Part shown: piece by piece, positions 6,806 through 13,676 of the stretch
Position numbering within the stretch: the first letter of the stretch is position 1
How the letters are laid out: the number at the start of each line of letters is the position of its first letter
DNA from: JAZDHV01 sp043810355
Lineage (GTDB): Archaea > Nanobdellota > Nanobdellia > Woesearchaeales > JAGVYU01
Direction of reading: 5' to 3'
Assembly: GCA_043810355.1 (NCBI GenBank)
Contig: JBDROB010000011.1
Location: 1 to 22,436 of the forward strand
Length of the DNA stretch: 22,436 bases
The notes under the pieces: model-generated
Databases searched by the model: none
What the model saw: only the letters and a program-made list of their open reading frames with translations
What the model was told of the DNA's origin: nothing
Position numbers and translations under genes: made by a program

Positions 6806-7096
6806 TTAAACCCTCCTAAGATGGATTGAACTAACTAGAGCAATCTTTTGCTTTTTATTGTCCATGATCTGGACTTTATAGCAATTGCCCTGTTTTCCCT
6901 TTATGACACCGCTCTTGCCTGAAAACCTTCTGAAAAAACTCCCTTTTTGAGTACTTGGCTCTGCAATCAAGATTACTTTGTCACCTTCTTTATAGGATGA
7001 AAGAATATTCTTAAAACTAATCTTACCTTTTTTATTGTGAGGCTTTGACATCAGATGCCTTGTTTTTCTACGTAATCCTCCTATTCTTTGAACCAT
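6806..7096 (-). CDS. rpl21e: Large ribosomal subunit protein eL21
   Basis: Ribosomal protein L21e of the 50S subunit, 96 residues, normal for archaea. The N-terminal basic part GGLRRKTRHLMSK and the SH3-like core (EGDKVILIAEPSTQKG, then RRFSGKSGVIKGKQGNCYKVQI) are typical. It is the first gene of the L21e-RpoF-DUF655 operon. A gggagtgg Shine-Dalgarno sequence precedes the ATG. Confidence 0.94.
   Translation of the reverse strand: MVQRIGGLRRKTRHLMSKPHNKKGKISFKNILSSYKEGDKVILIAEPSTQKGSFFRRFSGKSGVIKGKQGNCYKVQIMDNKKQKIALVSSIHLRRV
6811..6817 (-). promoter_or_regulatory. Shine-Dalgarno site of rpoF inside the eL21 stop region
   Basis: On the minus strand AGGAGGG encodes the last Arg-Arg plus the first base of the Val codon of eL21, and lies seven bases before the rpoF ATG. 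The C terminus of one protein and the ribosome site of the next therefore share bases, which implies tight co-translation. Confidence 0.75.
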
Positions 7097-7235
7097 GTTT
7101 TACCACTCCCAAATCTTATTTTAATATCTAATCAAATTAAGCTAATCTAAGAAATATAAACCTTAAGTAATATATAAATTTAACTATACAAAATGTGTTT
7201 TACTATATAATTTTATGATATAAAATCAAATAAAT

Positions 7236-7775
7236 TCATTTGTTGAAGAAATGCTCCTTGTTGAGGAAAGGGATCAATGCCTTAATTATTCCATTAACAT
7301 AATAGCTTTTTCTTGTGATAATATTTTTAGTAAAATAACCTATTGCCCCATTTTTTTGTTTTGAATTATGCTCACCAGTGATCTTGTCAATAACATCACC
7401 CAATTCTTTGCCTTGCAAAAGATTATCAATCATCTGTTCTGGCAGCTGGAATAATGATGTGGTCCCTAAACCAATATTTCCATCCTTGTCAATGATGCAC
7501 ATTGCTCCAAAGGCAAACCAAGTTGAATTAAGTTCAATAATCCCTCCTTCAATCCCAACAAAGAAATCAGCACTAAGACTTTTTTCATTATCTAGTCTTT
7601 TCAAGTGCAAAGCCCTGTTTTTGGCTCCAATAAATGTGTCATCATTCAATGGCTGGTCTGGTACATCTGAGGAAACTTTATGTCCTTGTATCTCAATATT
7701 ATCAAAATATTTTGAAAAAGCCTCTTTGACTGCATCAATTTTTACTGGGTTTTCAGATCCAACTAATATTTTCAT
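7236..7775 (-). CDS. DUF84/YjjX inosine/xanthosine triphosphatase
   Basis: Predicted house-cleaning NTPase that hydrolyses ITP and XTP. The 179 residues carry the family marks: GSENPVKIDAV (6-16), SDVPDQP, the GAKNRA motif, FFVGIEGGI, and the late ELGDVIDKITG...GAIGYFTKNIITR segment. A TATA box (tatttatat on the minus strand, centred near 7802) lies about 26 bp ahead of the ATG, so the mRNA is probably leaderless. The gene is divergent from the VIT-like transporter and shares a 137-bp promoter region with it. Confidence 0.88.
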   Translation of the reverse strand: MKILVGSENPVKIDAVKEAFSKYFDNIEIQGHKVSSDVPDQPLNDDTFIGAKNRALHLKRLDNEKSLSADFFVGIEGGIIELNSTWFAFGAMCIIDKDGNIGLGTTSLFQLPEQMIDNLLQGKELGDVIDKITGEHNSKQKNGAIGYFTKNIITRKSYYVNGIIKALIPFLNKEHFFNK

Positions 7776-7878
7776 ATCTTATTTGGTAATCATAAGAAAT
7801 ATAAATAATTTTTGTTAATTGTTTTCTATATTGAAAAAATAGAAAAATGGGAAAAAGAATAAGAATATATAAAATAAT

Positions 7879-7889
7879 AAAGTATATAA
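7879..7889 (+). promoter_or_regulatory. TATA box of the VIT-like gene
   Basis: The sequence agtatataaaa is centred about 29 bp before the ATG at 7913, with no Shine-Dalgarno site between them. This is the geometry of a leaderless archaeal mRNA. Confidence 0.5.
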
Positions 7890-7912
7890 AAGATCAATAT
7901 TATTATTGATAA

Positions 7913-8389
7913 ATGGACCATTCATTGAAGGTAGGGATCAGTTTTGGGCTGACATCAAGCGTGATTACAACTCTTGGGTTAATGGTAGGATTGTATTCTG
8001 GATTAGAGTCTAGACTAGTAGTCATAGGAGGCATCTTGACTATAGCAGTGGCAGATGCAGCATCAGATGCATTAGGAATCCATATCAGTGAAGAGTCTGA
8101 GAACAAGCACACAAAAAAAGAGATTTGGACTTCAACTATAGCCACATTCTTATCAAAATTTCTTTTTGCATTATCTTTTCTTATTCCGATAATTCTTTTG
8201 GAATTGCAGATTGCAATAGTTGTAAGTGTAATTTATGGACTGATAATATTGGCTTTGTTGACATATTATATTAATAAATCAAAAAACAAGAAGCCTTTCA
8301 GAGCTATTGCTGAACATATTGTTTTTGCATTGATTGTCATAATAACAACTTATTTTGTAGGTATATTTATATCTAATCTATTGGTCTGA
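7913..8389 (+). CDS. VIT1/CCC1-family membrane transporter
   Basis: Small integral membrane protein of 158 residues resembling the VIT1/CCC1 family, which moves Fe2+ or Mn2+. The first part GISFGLTSSVITTLGLMVGLYSG is the family's first helix. The segment AVADAASDALGIHISEESE matches the second helix and the acidic metal-binding start. Three more hydrophobic helices follow, at about 80-100, 102-122 and 133-157. The cytosolic metal-binding helical domain of plant VIT1 is shortened to a brief loop. The metal is not deducible from the sequence. Confidence 0.78.
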   Translation: MDHSLKVGISFGLTSSVITTLGLMVGLYSGLESRLVVIGGILTIAVADAASDALGIHISEESENKHTKKEIWTSTIATFLSKFLFALSFLIPIILLELQIAIVVSVIYGLIILALLTYYINKSKNKKPFRAIAEHIVFALIVIITTYFVGIFISNLLV

Positions 8390-8401
8390 AAACAAAAACT
8401 C

Positions 8402-8513
8402 TGTCACTTCTGTCAAAAAACTTCGTTTTTCTTCCAGATTAGTGTCACACGAAAAAAGCCTCTAGCTTTTTGGTATCCTAAAAATCCCAACGGATTTTTA
8501 TGACTTCGTGACA
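8402..8513. repeat. Multi-branched hairpin element after the VIT-like gene
   Basis: Three strong hairpins lie within 85 bases: aaaaac/gttttt (8416-8430), aaaaagc/gcttttt (8453-8471) and taaaaatcc/ggattttta (8479-8500, 9 perfect bp). The last two are enclosed by cacgaa (8448-8453) with ttcgtg (8505-8510), and tgtcac at 8402-8407 can pair with gtgaca at 8508-8513. Each hairpin has an A-run on its left arm and a T-run on its right arm, like bacterial intrinsic terminators. This gap (8390-8658) contains no supported gene. Confidence 0.55.
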
Positions 8514-8525
8514 TAATCTTTCCTT

Positions 8526-8564
8526 GAATTTTTGCCTTCTCATTAGTGAGAAAGCAAAAACTTC
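8526..8564. repeat. Long hairpin ahead of the FKBP gene
   Basis: A stem of tttttgc (8529-8535) with gcaaaaa (8554-8560) continues inward as ttctca with tgagaa around the loop ttag. A bulged gaa/ttc pair extends the base. Its arms run T to A, opposite to the three hairpins before it. It could mark the 3' end of the VIT transcript or an RNA element ahead of the FKBP gene. Confidence 0.55.
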
Positions 8565-8658
8565 TTAAATAAACCCTTATTACAAAAAATGATACTCGTT
8601 AAAATAAGTTAATTTTTGTATATTCTTGTTTTTTCGAAATACTATGAGGTTTGATAAA

Positions 8659-9249
8659 ATGACTGTAAAAGATGTAGAAAAGGATGAGGAAATTCCTAAA
8701 GTAAAGGATAAAAATAAGGTAAATGATGGAGATAAGTCAAAGAATAAAACTAAGGTAAATAATAGAAACAAGGTAAAGGATAGACTCAAAGCCAAGGATG
8801 GCGACAAAGTAATAGATATACAAAAGGTTAAGGATGGAGACAAGGTTAAGATTGAATATACTGGAACATTGGATGATGGCACTGTATTTGACAGTTCTGA
8901 CAGGCATGACAAACCCTTAGAATTTGATATTGGAGCAAAGCAAGTCATTCCTGGATTTGAACAAGCAATCATTGGAATGAAGAAAGGAGAAGAGAAAGAG
9001 ATCAAGCTAAAGCCAGAAGAGTCTTATGGCGATGTCAATCCTCAGCTATTAAAAGAATTGCCAAGAGACCAATTGCCTAAGGAGCAGGAACCAAAGGCAG
9101 GAATGGTTATTGCAATAGGCTTGCCTGACGGCAGGCAGATACCGGCAAGAATAACTGATGTAACTGATACTATTGTAAAGATTGATCTGAACCATCCATT
9201 AGCTGGAAAAAATCTTACATTCAAGGTTAAATTGATTGAAATCAACTAA
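8659..9249 (+). CDS. FKBP-type prolyl isomerase (SlyD-like) with charged N-terminal tail
   Basis: Peptidyl-prolyl cis-trans isomerase and chaperone. The FKBP fold starts near residue 56, with VKDGDKVKIEYTGTLDDG and VFDSS. The core GAKQVIPGFEQAIIGMKKGE and the insert-in-flap region (SYGDVNPQLLKELPRDQLP) are of the short archaeal/SlyD kind. Residues 1-55 are a low-complexity tail of Lys, Asp and Asn with KVKD-like repeats. ATG 8659 is preferred over the in-frame starts at 8626 and 8644 because the good Shine-Dalgarno GAGGT (8646-8650) lies eight bases before it. No signal peptide, so probably cytosolic. Confidence 0.88.
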   Translation: MTVKDVEKDEEIPKVKDKNKVNDGDKSKNKTKVNNRNKVKDRLKAKDGDKVIDIQKVKDGDKVKIEYTGTLDDGTVFDSSDRHDKPLEFDIGAKQVIPGFEQAIIGMKKGEEKEIKLKPEESYGDVNPQLLKELPRDQLPKEQEPKAGMVIAIGLPDGRQIPARITDVTDTIVKIDLNHPLAGKNLTFKVKLIEIN

Positions 9250-9294
9250 GAAAAATAGTAAATAATATATATTAAGCAATATAGAATATTCTAT

Positions 9295-9774
9295 ATGATA
9301 GCTGCACTTGTGTTTGATGCTATAATTATTGTAATTCTATTAGTATATTATTTCAAGAACAAGATAAAGGCTAAAGAAGCATTGATGATTGCAAGGAACA
9401 CATTTAACAGTATTTTTCCGTTGTTGCTTATCCTATTACTGTTAATATCTTTTTTTAAAGGGATCTTATCTGTTGACACAATAAGGGTATATGTCTCATC
9501 ACTTCATGGCTTTGCAGGATATATTATTTCAGCGATTGCAGGATCATTATTTCATGTCCCTTCTTTTATAGCATTTCCAATTGGAGGTCAATTGCTTCAA
9601 AATGGAGTCAAGGTCGGGATAGTCTGCGTTTTTATCACTTCATTGATAATGGTGCATATCTTCACTATTCCTATTGAGATTAAGGAATTAGGATATAAAT
9701 TCGCTATTTTAAGGAATTTACTGTCTATAATCGCTGCAATCCTAATCGGAGCAATAATGGGTGTGATATATTGA
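9295..9774 (+). CDS. Predicted permease, first half-gene
   Basis: Integral membrane protein of 159 residues with about five hydrophobic segments. It contains the signature G-S-L...P...AFPI-G-G-x-LL-x-x-G (83-104), and then TIPIEIKELGYKFAILRN (124-141). Both are typical of COG0701-like (ArsP/UPF0718-type) permeases in archaea, where the two halves may be encoded separately. The next gene has the same signature and overlaps this one by four bases, so they are probably partners in one transporter. The substrate is unknown. The cysteine-rich site of ArsP proper is not seen. Confidence 0.65.
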   Translation: MIAALVFDAIIIVILLVYYFKNKIKAKEALMIARNTFNSIFPLLLILLLLISFFKGILSVDTIRVYVSSLHGFAGYIISAIAGSLFHVPSFIAFPIGGQLLQNGVKVGIVCVFITSLIMVHIFTIPIEIKELGYKFAILRNLLSIIAAILIGAIMGVIY

Positions 9775-10301
9775 AAAAAATCCATAATAAGATTGAGAAT
9801 ATCCATCATAAGATAATCTTAATGATATTAGTTGTCCTCATACTGCTTGTACTATTCTTTAGACCAGATTATCTCAAGAGGATGATTTTTGAACCAGACT
9901 TTGGGTATATGCTCACTATTATTATATATCTTCCAGGATTCTTTATCCTGATGGGATTGATTGAAGTATGGCTTCCCCAGAAATTCATAATAAGCCATCT
10001 AGGAAAACATTCTGGAGTAAAAGGAGGGGTTTTCAGCTTCTTGATTGGATCATTGCTTCCAGGACCAATATATCTGGCATTTCCAATTGCAGGAATGCTC
10101 CTTAAAAAAGGGATATCAAGATTTAATATTGCACTATTTATCGGAGCATGGTCTAGCTTTAAATTAGGAGAAGAGATATTTGAGTTCCAGTTCTTAGGAA
10201 TAAGGTTTTTGATTTTAAGGATAATAGTGACAATTCCTTTCATATTATTGATATCATTTATCTTGCATAAGGTTCATTTTAATGAGAAATTACATCATTA
10301 A
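9771..10301 (+). CDS. Predicted permease, second half-gene
   Basis: Integral membrane protein of 176 residues. Residues 93-114 repeat the signature of the preceding gene: GSLLPGP, then AFPI-A-G-x-LL-x-x-G. That suggests the pair descends from one duplicated-domain permease. The chosen start is TTG at 9771, which overlaps the upstream TGA stop as TTGA and has gggtgtgat as ribosome site. Another Met exists inside (at 9822) but lies within the first hydrophobic segment. Tight overlap implies coupled translation of the two halves in equal amounts. Confidence 0.65.
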   Translation: MKKIHNKIENIHHKIILMILVVLILLVLFFRPDYLKRMIFEPDFGYMLTIIIYLPGFFILMGLIEVWLPQKFIISHLGKHSGVKGGVFSFLIGSLLPGPIYLAFPIAGMLLKKGISRFNIALFIGAWSSFKLGEEIFEFQFLGIRFLILRIIVTIPFILLISFILHKVHFNEKLHH

Positions 10302-10410
10302 AATCAGAATTACTTAAATAGGTTATATACAAATTTGAATTCTATTTGAATTACTAAAATATCCTAGAATTCCTAAAAAACAAGATATAAAAAAATTGAA
10401 AAATTAAAAA

Positions 10411-10611
10411 TTACTTTTTCTTGAAATTATTGATGATCATTCCTAATGCTATCACCACTAAAACAACTGGAACCCAAGGGATGTTCACAGTCAAAACTTT
10501 GGTCTCACTCAGGATCCATAAAATTCCAATCACCAATAGAATTATTGCAAAAGTTGGAAACTTTGATTTTCCAAAACAACACATATCTTTTTTTCCTTTT
10601 TCTTTATCCAT
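10411..10611 (-). CDS. Small DUF5668-like membrane protein
   Basis: A protein of 66 residues with two transmembrane helices, about 20-36 and 43-60. The pattern FAIILLVIGILWILSE then IPWVPVVLVVIALGMII resembles the LiaI/DUF5668 transmembrane pair seen in many small archaeal and bacterial proteins. The short N-terminal part is basic with a CC pair (residues 11-12). The ribosome site is GGGGG, seven bases before the ATG. Function unknown. Confidence 0.65.
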   Translation of the reverse strand: MDKEKGKKDMCCFGKSKFPTFAIILLVIGILWILSETKVLTVNIPWVPVVLVVIALGMIINNFKKK

Positions 10612-10804
10612 ATTTTTACCCCCTAAAACATTGTTGTTCCTATTCTTTGAGTAATTAGTATAAAAAACATTCGGTTTTTCTTTTTAATTGTGAATATCAT
10701 TGAAGACAACAATTGAAGACCTTTTTATTCTTTAGCTGACACAGAATAGTATTCCCTACAATACAAATCTTTATAAATTATCTTGTGGGAAAATTTCTAT
10801 AATA

Positions 10805-10861
10805 ATTGTAAAACAATAGTATAGCAATTGTTTAACAATTATATAATAATTGTATTCCAAT
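10805..10861 (+). promoter_or_regulatory. Phased array of three palindromic sites upstream of metK
   Basis: The pattern attgt-N3-acaat occurs at 10805-10817 and again at 10827-10839. A third copy with one mismatch, attgt-N3-ccaat, starts at 10849. The copies are exactly 22 bp apart, about two helical turns, so a regulator would bind all three on the same face of the DNA. The array is about 90-150 bp upstream of the likely metK start site. Confidence 0.5.
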
Positions 10862-10873
10862 CTTGTCCAATCC

Positions 10874-10889
10874 TATTCCAATTGGAATA
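10874..10889. promoter_or_regulatory. Perfect 16-bp palindrome in the metK upstream region
   Basis: The sequence tattccaattggaata is a perfect palindrome. It contains caattg, which also occurs at 10825-10830, but it is not in phase with the 22-bp array. It may be a further site for a dimeric regulator. A half copy of attcca is seen at 10854-10859. Confidence 0.45.
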
Positions 10890-10929
10890 ATCCTGTCAAA
10901 TATCTTTTTAAACACTATTGGATGCACAG

Positions 10930-10938
10930 GTTATATAG
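10930..10938 (+). promoter_or_regulatory. Likely TATA box of metK
   Basis: The sequence gttatatag would start the mRNA near 10960 and leave about 44 nt of leader including ggggtga at 10992-10998. A second TATA-like box near 10771-10778 (tttataaa) would instead make a leader of over 200 nt that contains the palindrome array. Confidence 0.4.
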
Positions 10939-11003
10939 GAATATAGGATATATTAGATAAGAAATAGAAAAAATTTGAAATTAAAATCAATGGGGTGAAT
11001 CAA

Positions 11004-12248
11004 ATGGTTAAAATAGAATATTACACATCAGAATCTGTGACAGAAGGGCATCCAGATAAAGTCTGCGATAGAATTAGTGATGCAGTCCTGGATGAGCTAT
11101 TCAAGCAGGATCCAATGTCAAGGGTTGCGGTCGAGACAATGACAACAACTGGATTAGTTGTTGTTGTAGGAGAAGTGACCACAAATGGATATGCAGATGT
11201 CCAAAAGATCGTAAGATCATCTCTCTTAGATATTGGTTATACTGATCCAGAATTTGGGATTGATTGCGAAGATGCAGGAGTTCTTGTCGGCATACATGGA
11301 CAAAGTCCAGACATTTCACAAGGAGTGGATGATACAGGAAACCATAAGCAAGGGGCAGGAGACCAAGGAATGATGTATGGATTTGCATGCAATGAGACAC
11401 CGGAATTAATGCCTTTTCCAATAATAATGGCCCATAAGCTGACTAAGAAAATGGCAGAAGTGAGGAAAAAGGAAGAGATCAAACATCTTGGACCTGATGG
11501 AAAATCACAAGTATCTGTCGAATATCATGACGGCAAGCCAAAAAAGATCACAGCAGTAGTGATTGCCCAACAACATAAGAAAGATATTTCTGAAGAGGAC
11601 CTAAAAGTGGATATCTTAGAAAAAGTGATAAAGCCAATTTGCGGCAAATGGATAGATAAGGACACAAAAATACATATCAATGCAACAGGATCATTCATAA
11701 TCGGCGGGCCTGAAGGAGACTCAGGAGTGACAGGAAGAAAGATAATTGTTGATACATATGGAGGAATAGGGAGACATGGCGGTGGAGCATTTTCTGGAAA
11801 AGATCCTTCAAAAGTTGATCGAAGCGGAGCTTATATGGCAAGGTATGTTGCAAAGAATATTGTCGCTGCAGGACTTGCAGACAGATGCGAGATACAATTA
11901 AGCTATGCCATTGGAGTAGCTGAACCTACATCAATCAATATTGATACTTCTGGAACAAATAAAATACCAGAAGAAAAGATTGTTGAGCTTGTCAAGAATA
12001 ATTTTGATATGACACCTGCTGGAATAATTAAAACCCTTAGATTAAGGAGACCAATCTACCAGAAAACTTCAGCATACGGACATTTTGGAAGGGATGATCC
12101 TGACTTTACATGGGAAGCGACAGACAAGGCAGAAGTTTTGAAGAAAGAGGCTGGATTAATTGGTTCAAAAAGTGGTTCAAAATCAGGCTCAGATGCTATG
12201 AATGCAAAACCATATGAACCTTCATTTGGTGACAGGGCAGACGATTAA
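11004..12248 (+). CDS. metK: S-adenosylmethionine synthetase, bacterial/eukaryotic type
   Basis: Makes S-adenosylmethionine from methionine and ATP. Signatures of the classical MAT family are clear: SVTEGHPDKVCDRISD (11-26), GAGDQG (117-122), the Gly-rich P-loop-like GGGAFSGKD (259-267) and KVDRSGAY (270-277). Most archaea instead use a divergent archaeal MAT (COG1812) that lacks these patterns, so this is an exception, probably from horizontal transfer. ATG 11004 is chosen over GTG 10995 because ggggtga ends six bases before it. Length is 414 residues, somewhat longer than typical because of a Gly/Ser/Lys-rich C-terminal tail (about 385-414). Confidence 0.95.
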   Translation: MVKIEYYTSESVTEGHPDKVCDRISDAVLDELFKQDPMSRVAVETMTTTGLVVVVGEVTTNGYADVQKIVRSSLLDIGYTDPEFGIDCEDAGVLVGIHGQSPDISQGVDDTGNHKQGAGDQGMMYGFACNETPELMPFPIIMAHKLTKKMAEVRKKEEIKHLGPDGKSQVSVEYHDGKPKKITAVVIAQQHKKDISEEDLKVDILEKVIKPICGKWIDKDTKIHINATGSFIIGGPEGDSGVTGRKIIVDTYGGIGRHGGGAFSGKDPSKVDRSGAYMARYVAKNIVAAGLADRCEIQLSYAIGVAEPTSINIDTSGTNKIPEEKIVELVKNNFDMTPAGIIKTLRLRRPIYQKTSAYGHFGRDDPDFTWEATDKAEVLKKEAGLIGSKSGSKSGSDAMNAKPYEPSFGDRADD

Positions 12249-12260
12249 ATCTGCTCTTAA

Positions 12261-12297
12261 TTTCAAATTTTTTATATGTTATTTTATATTTTTCATG
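12261..12297 (+). terminator. T-rich terminator after metK
   Basis: Three T runs (six, four and five long) follow the metK stop in an AT-rich stretch. The rest of the gap up to the convergent gene at 12390 holds nothing I can identify, except a duplicated cttaatcag next to the stop of that gene. Confidence 0.4.
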
Positions 12298-12389
12298 TAA
12301 TATAAATCTCAGTCTAACCTTAGTCTAATCCTGAATGGTTAAAGAAACCAGAATTAATTTTCTTGCCTGCAGAACTTTCTTAATCAGTC

Positions 12390-13031
12390 TTAATCAGCCA
12401 AAACCTTTATCTTCTTGCATTCTCTTTCTATCTGCACTTTAGTATCCTCAATATTATTCAGAAGATCATCTAAATCTTCTATCTCAATTTCAAGTTCATC
12501 AATCTTTTTCTCTGCTTTCTCAATATCATCATTTTGGTTCTCAATCTGAGATTTGGTCCAGACACCTATGTTATCTGCTAATTCCTGCTCCAGCATTATC
12601 TTTTCATCTTTCTTCTTTTCTTGATCATCTCTTTTATCTTTTAGGTTATCCTCTGTTGTCTCTTTCTCATTTTCATAGCTTCTCAAAAAACTATCACAAT
12701 TATCAAGAGTAAGGGTTGTTAAGTCCAAAAGATAAGCATATTTCTTTTCCAAAAGCCTTTCATCAGATTCTGTCACAATTGATGGGAGAGTGGTTGTAGG
12801 AGCGGCAATTGTTGTTGTGGTTGGAATTGTTGTTGTGGTTGTTCCATCCTCAACAATGAGTGTCTCATCCTCCTCTATTATCAGATCAATTCCATCTGAA
12901 TCCCGAATCATCTCACCTGTGATCCTGTCAGAATCAATATTCTGAGTGGAATCGTCATTAGTACAGCTGATTGTAAGAATTAATAAAAAAGAAATTATGC
13001 ATATTGATAATAAATAAATTATTTTTTTCAT
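12390..13031 (-). CDS. Predicted lipoprotein with Thr-rich linker and coiled coil
   Basis: Surface protein of 213 residues, not recognised. Residues 1-22 are a hydrophobic signal peptide ending in LTIS-C, so Cys23 fits a lipobox. Residues 64-83 are a Thr-rich linker of TTTTTIPTTTTIAAPTTTL type, likely O-glycosylated as in other archaeal surface proteins. From about 115 to 210 the sequence is highly charged with heptad-like spacing, probably a long coiled coil, with Cys112 and Cys204 near its ends. The next gene upstream (13050-13535) is 18 bp away on the same strand and is also secreted, so the two may be co-expressed. Confidence 0.72.
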   Translation of the reverse strand: MKKIIYLLSICIISFLLILTISCTNDDSTQNIDSDRITGEMIRDSDGIDLIIEEDETLIVEDGTTTTTIPTTTTIAAPTTTLPSIVTESDERLLEKKYAYLLDLTTLTLDNCDSFLRSYENEKETTEDNLKDKRDDQEKKKDEKIMLEQELADNIGVWTKSQIENQNDDIEKAEKKIDELEIEIEDLDDLLNNIEDTKVQIERECKKIKVLAD

Positions 13032-13049
13032 ATTATTTTTTTCAAAGGA

Positions 13050-13535
13050 TTAAATTCTATAAGTCTGCCTGTATCTTGATGCCTGATATCTTGATCCAGG
13101 AATAGGCTTGTAATTTGATGAATATTTATATCTTGATTCTGAGTCATATGGTTTGATTATGTTTAGAGCAGGCTGTTCAATCCTATTAGGCCTTACATAA
13201 GTTCTCTTCTGAGTGTAAGTGACATATTTGGTCTTTCTTGGAGGATCATTTGAGGCATATCTGTTGATATCTGTCCTTGTCTTTTCAGGATCCCTGTCAT
13301 AAGTGGCATCATAATATCCATCTGTATAACCTTCCCTATAATTAGTGTTCTTCAATTCAACAACATAATAATGATAATTATTGCTATGCTTGTAATTGAC
13401 ATCAAAATTTGGCACTCTAAATGTTGGCTCTTTAATTGGATCATAATATGTATATGTAACTGCACTGACTGAGAATGAAATGCCTGCAAATAGAAAAAAG
13501 ACAGTCAGTATTGACAAAATATTCTTAATTCTCAT
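13050..13535 (-). CDS. Secreted Tyr/Arg-rich protein, unknown function
   Basis: Protein of 161 residues. The N terminus is a classic signal peptide (MRIKN then a hydrophobic core, probable cleavage after VSA at residue 25). The mature part is very rich in Tyr, Arg and Asn with no cysteine and no recognisable domain. Segments such as YREGYTDGYYDATYDRDP and SRYKYSSNYKPIPGSRYQASRY are low-complexity. Ctggag precedes the ATG. The composition suggests an extracellular, possibly structural or polymer-binding, protein. It is probably the first gene of a two-gene unit with the lipoprotein at 12390-13031. Confidence 0.7.
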   Translation of the reverse strand: MRIKNILSILTVFFLFAGISFSVSAVTYTYYDPIKEPTFRVPNFDVNYKHSNNYHYYVVELKNTNYREGYTDGYYDATYDRDPEKTRTDINRYASNDPPRKTKYVTYTQKRTYVRPNRIEQPALNIIKPYDSESRYKYSSNYKPIPGSRYQASRYRQTYRI

Positions 13536-13608
13536 GATAAACTCCAGAGTATTCTTTTAATTAATATATCATTTCATTGATTTGTATTATAGAGAAGAAT
13601 ACTTTTTG

Positions 13609-13656
13609 GTTTAAAAAGTTATTGTATAATTTTTGTTTAAAAAGTTATTATATAAT
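13609..13656. repeat. Two 22-bp direct repeats
   Basis: The sequence starting gtttaaaaagttatt recurs at 13609-13630 and 13635-13656 with one mismatch in 22 bases and a 26-bp period. It lies between malic enzyme and the secreted-protein gene, both on the minus strand. On that strand each copy has a TATA-like attat(a/t)caataac-like core, so it may be a duplicated promoter element. Confidence 0.45.
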
Positions 13657-13676
13657 ATTCAGAGTATCACTGAAGA

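Noticed and set aside
10620..11003. SAM riboswitch ahead of metK
   Set aside because: I find no class-typical SAM riboswitch core; the palindromes are AT-rich DNA-type operator sites and would form weak RNA.
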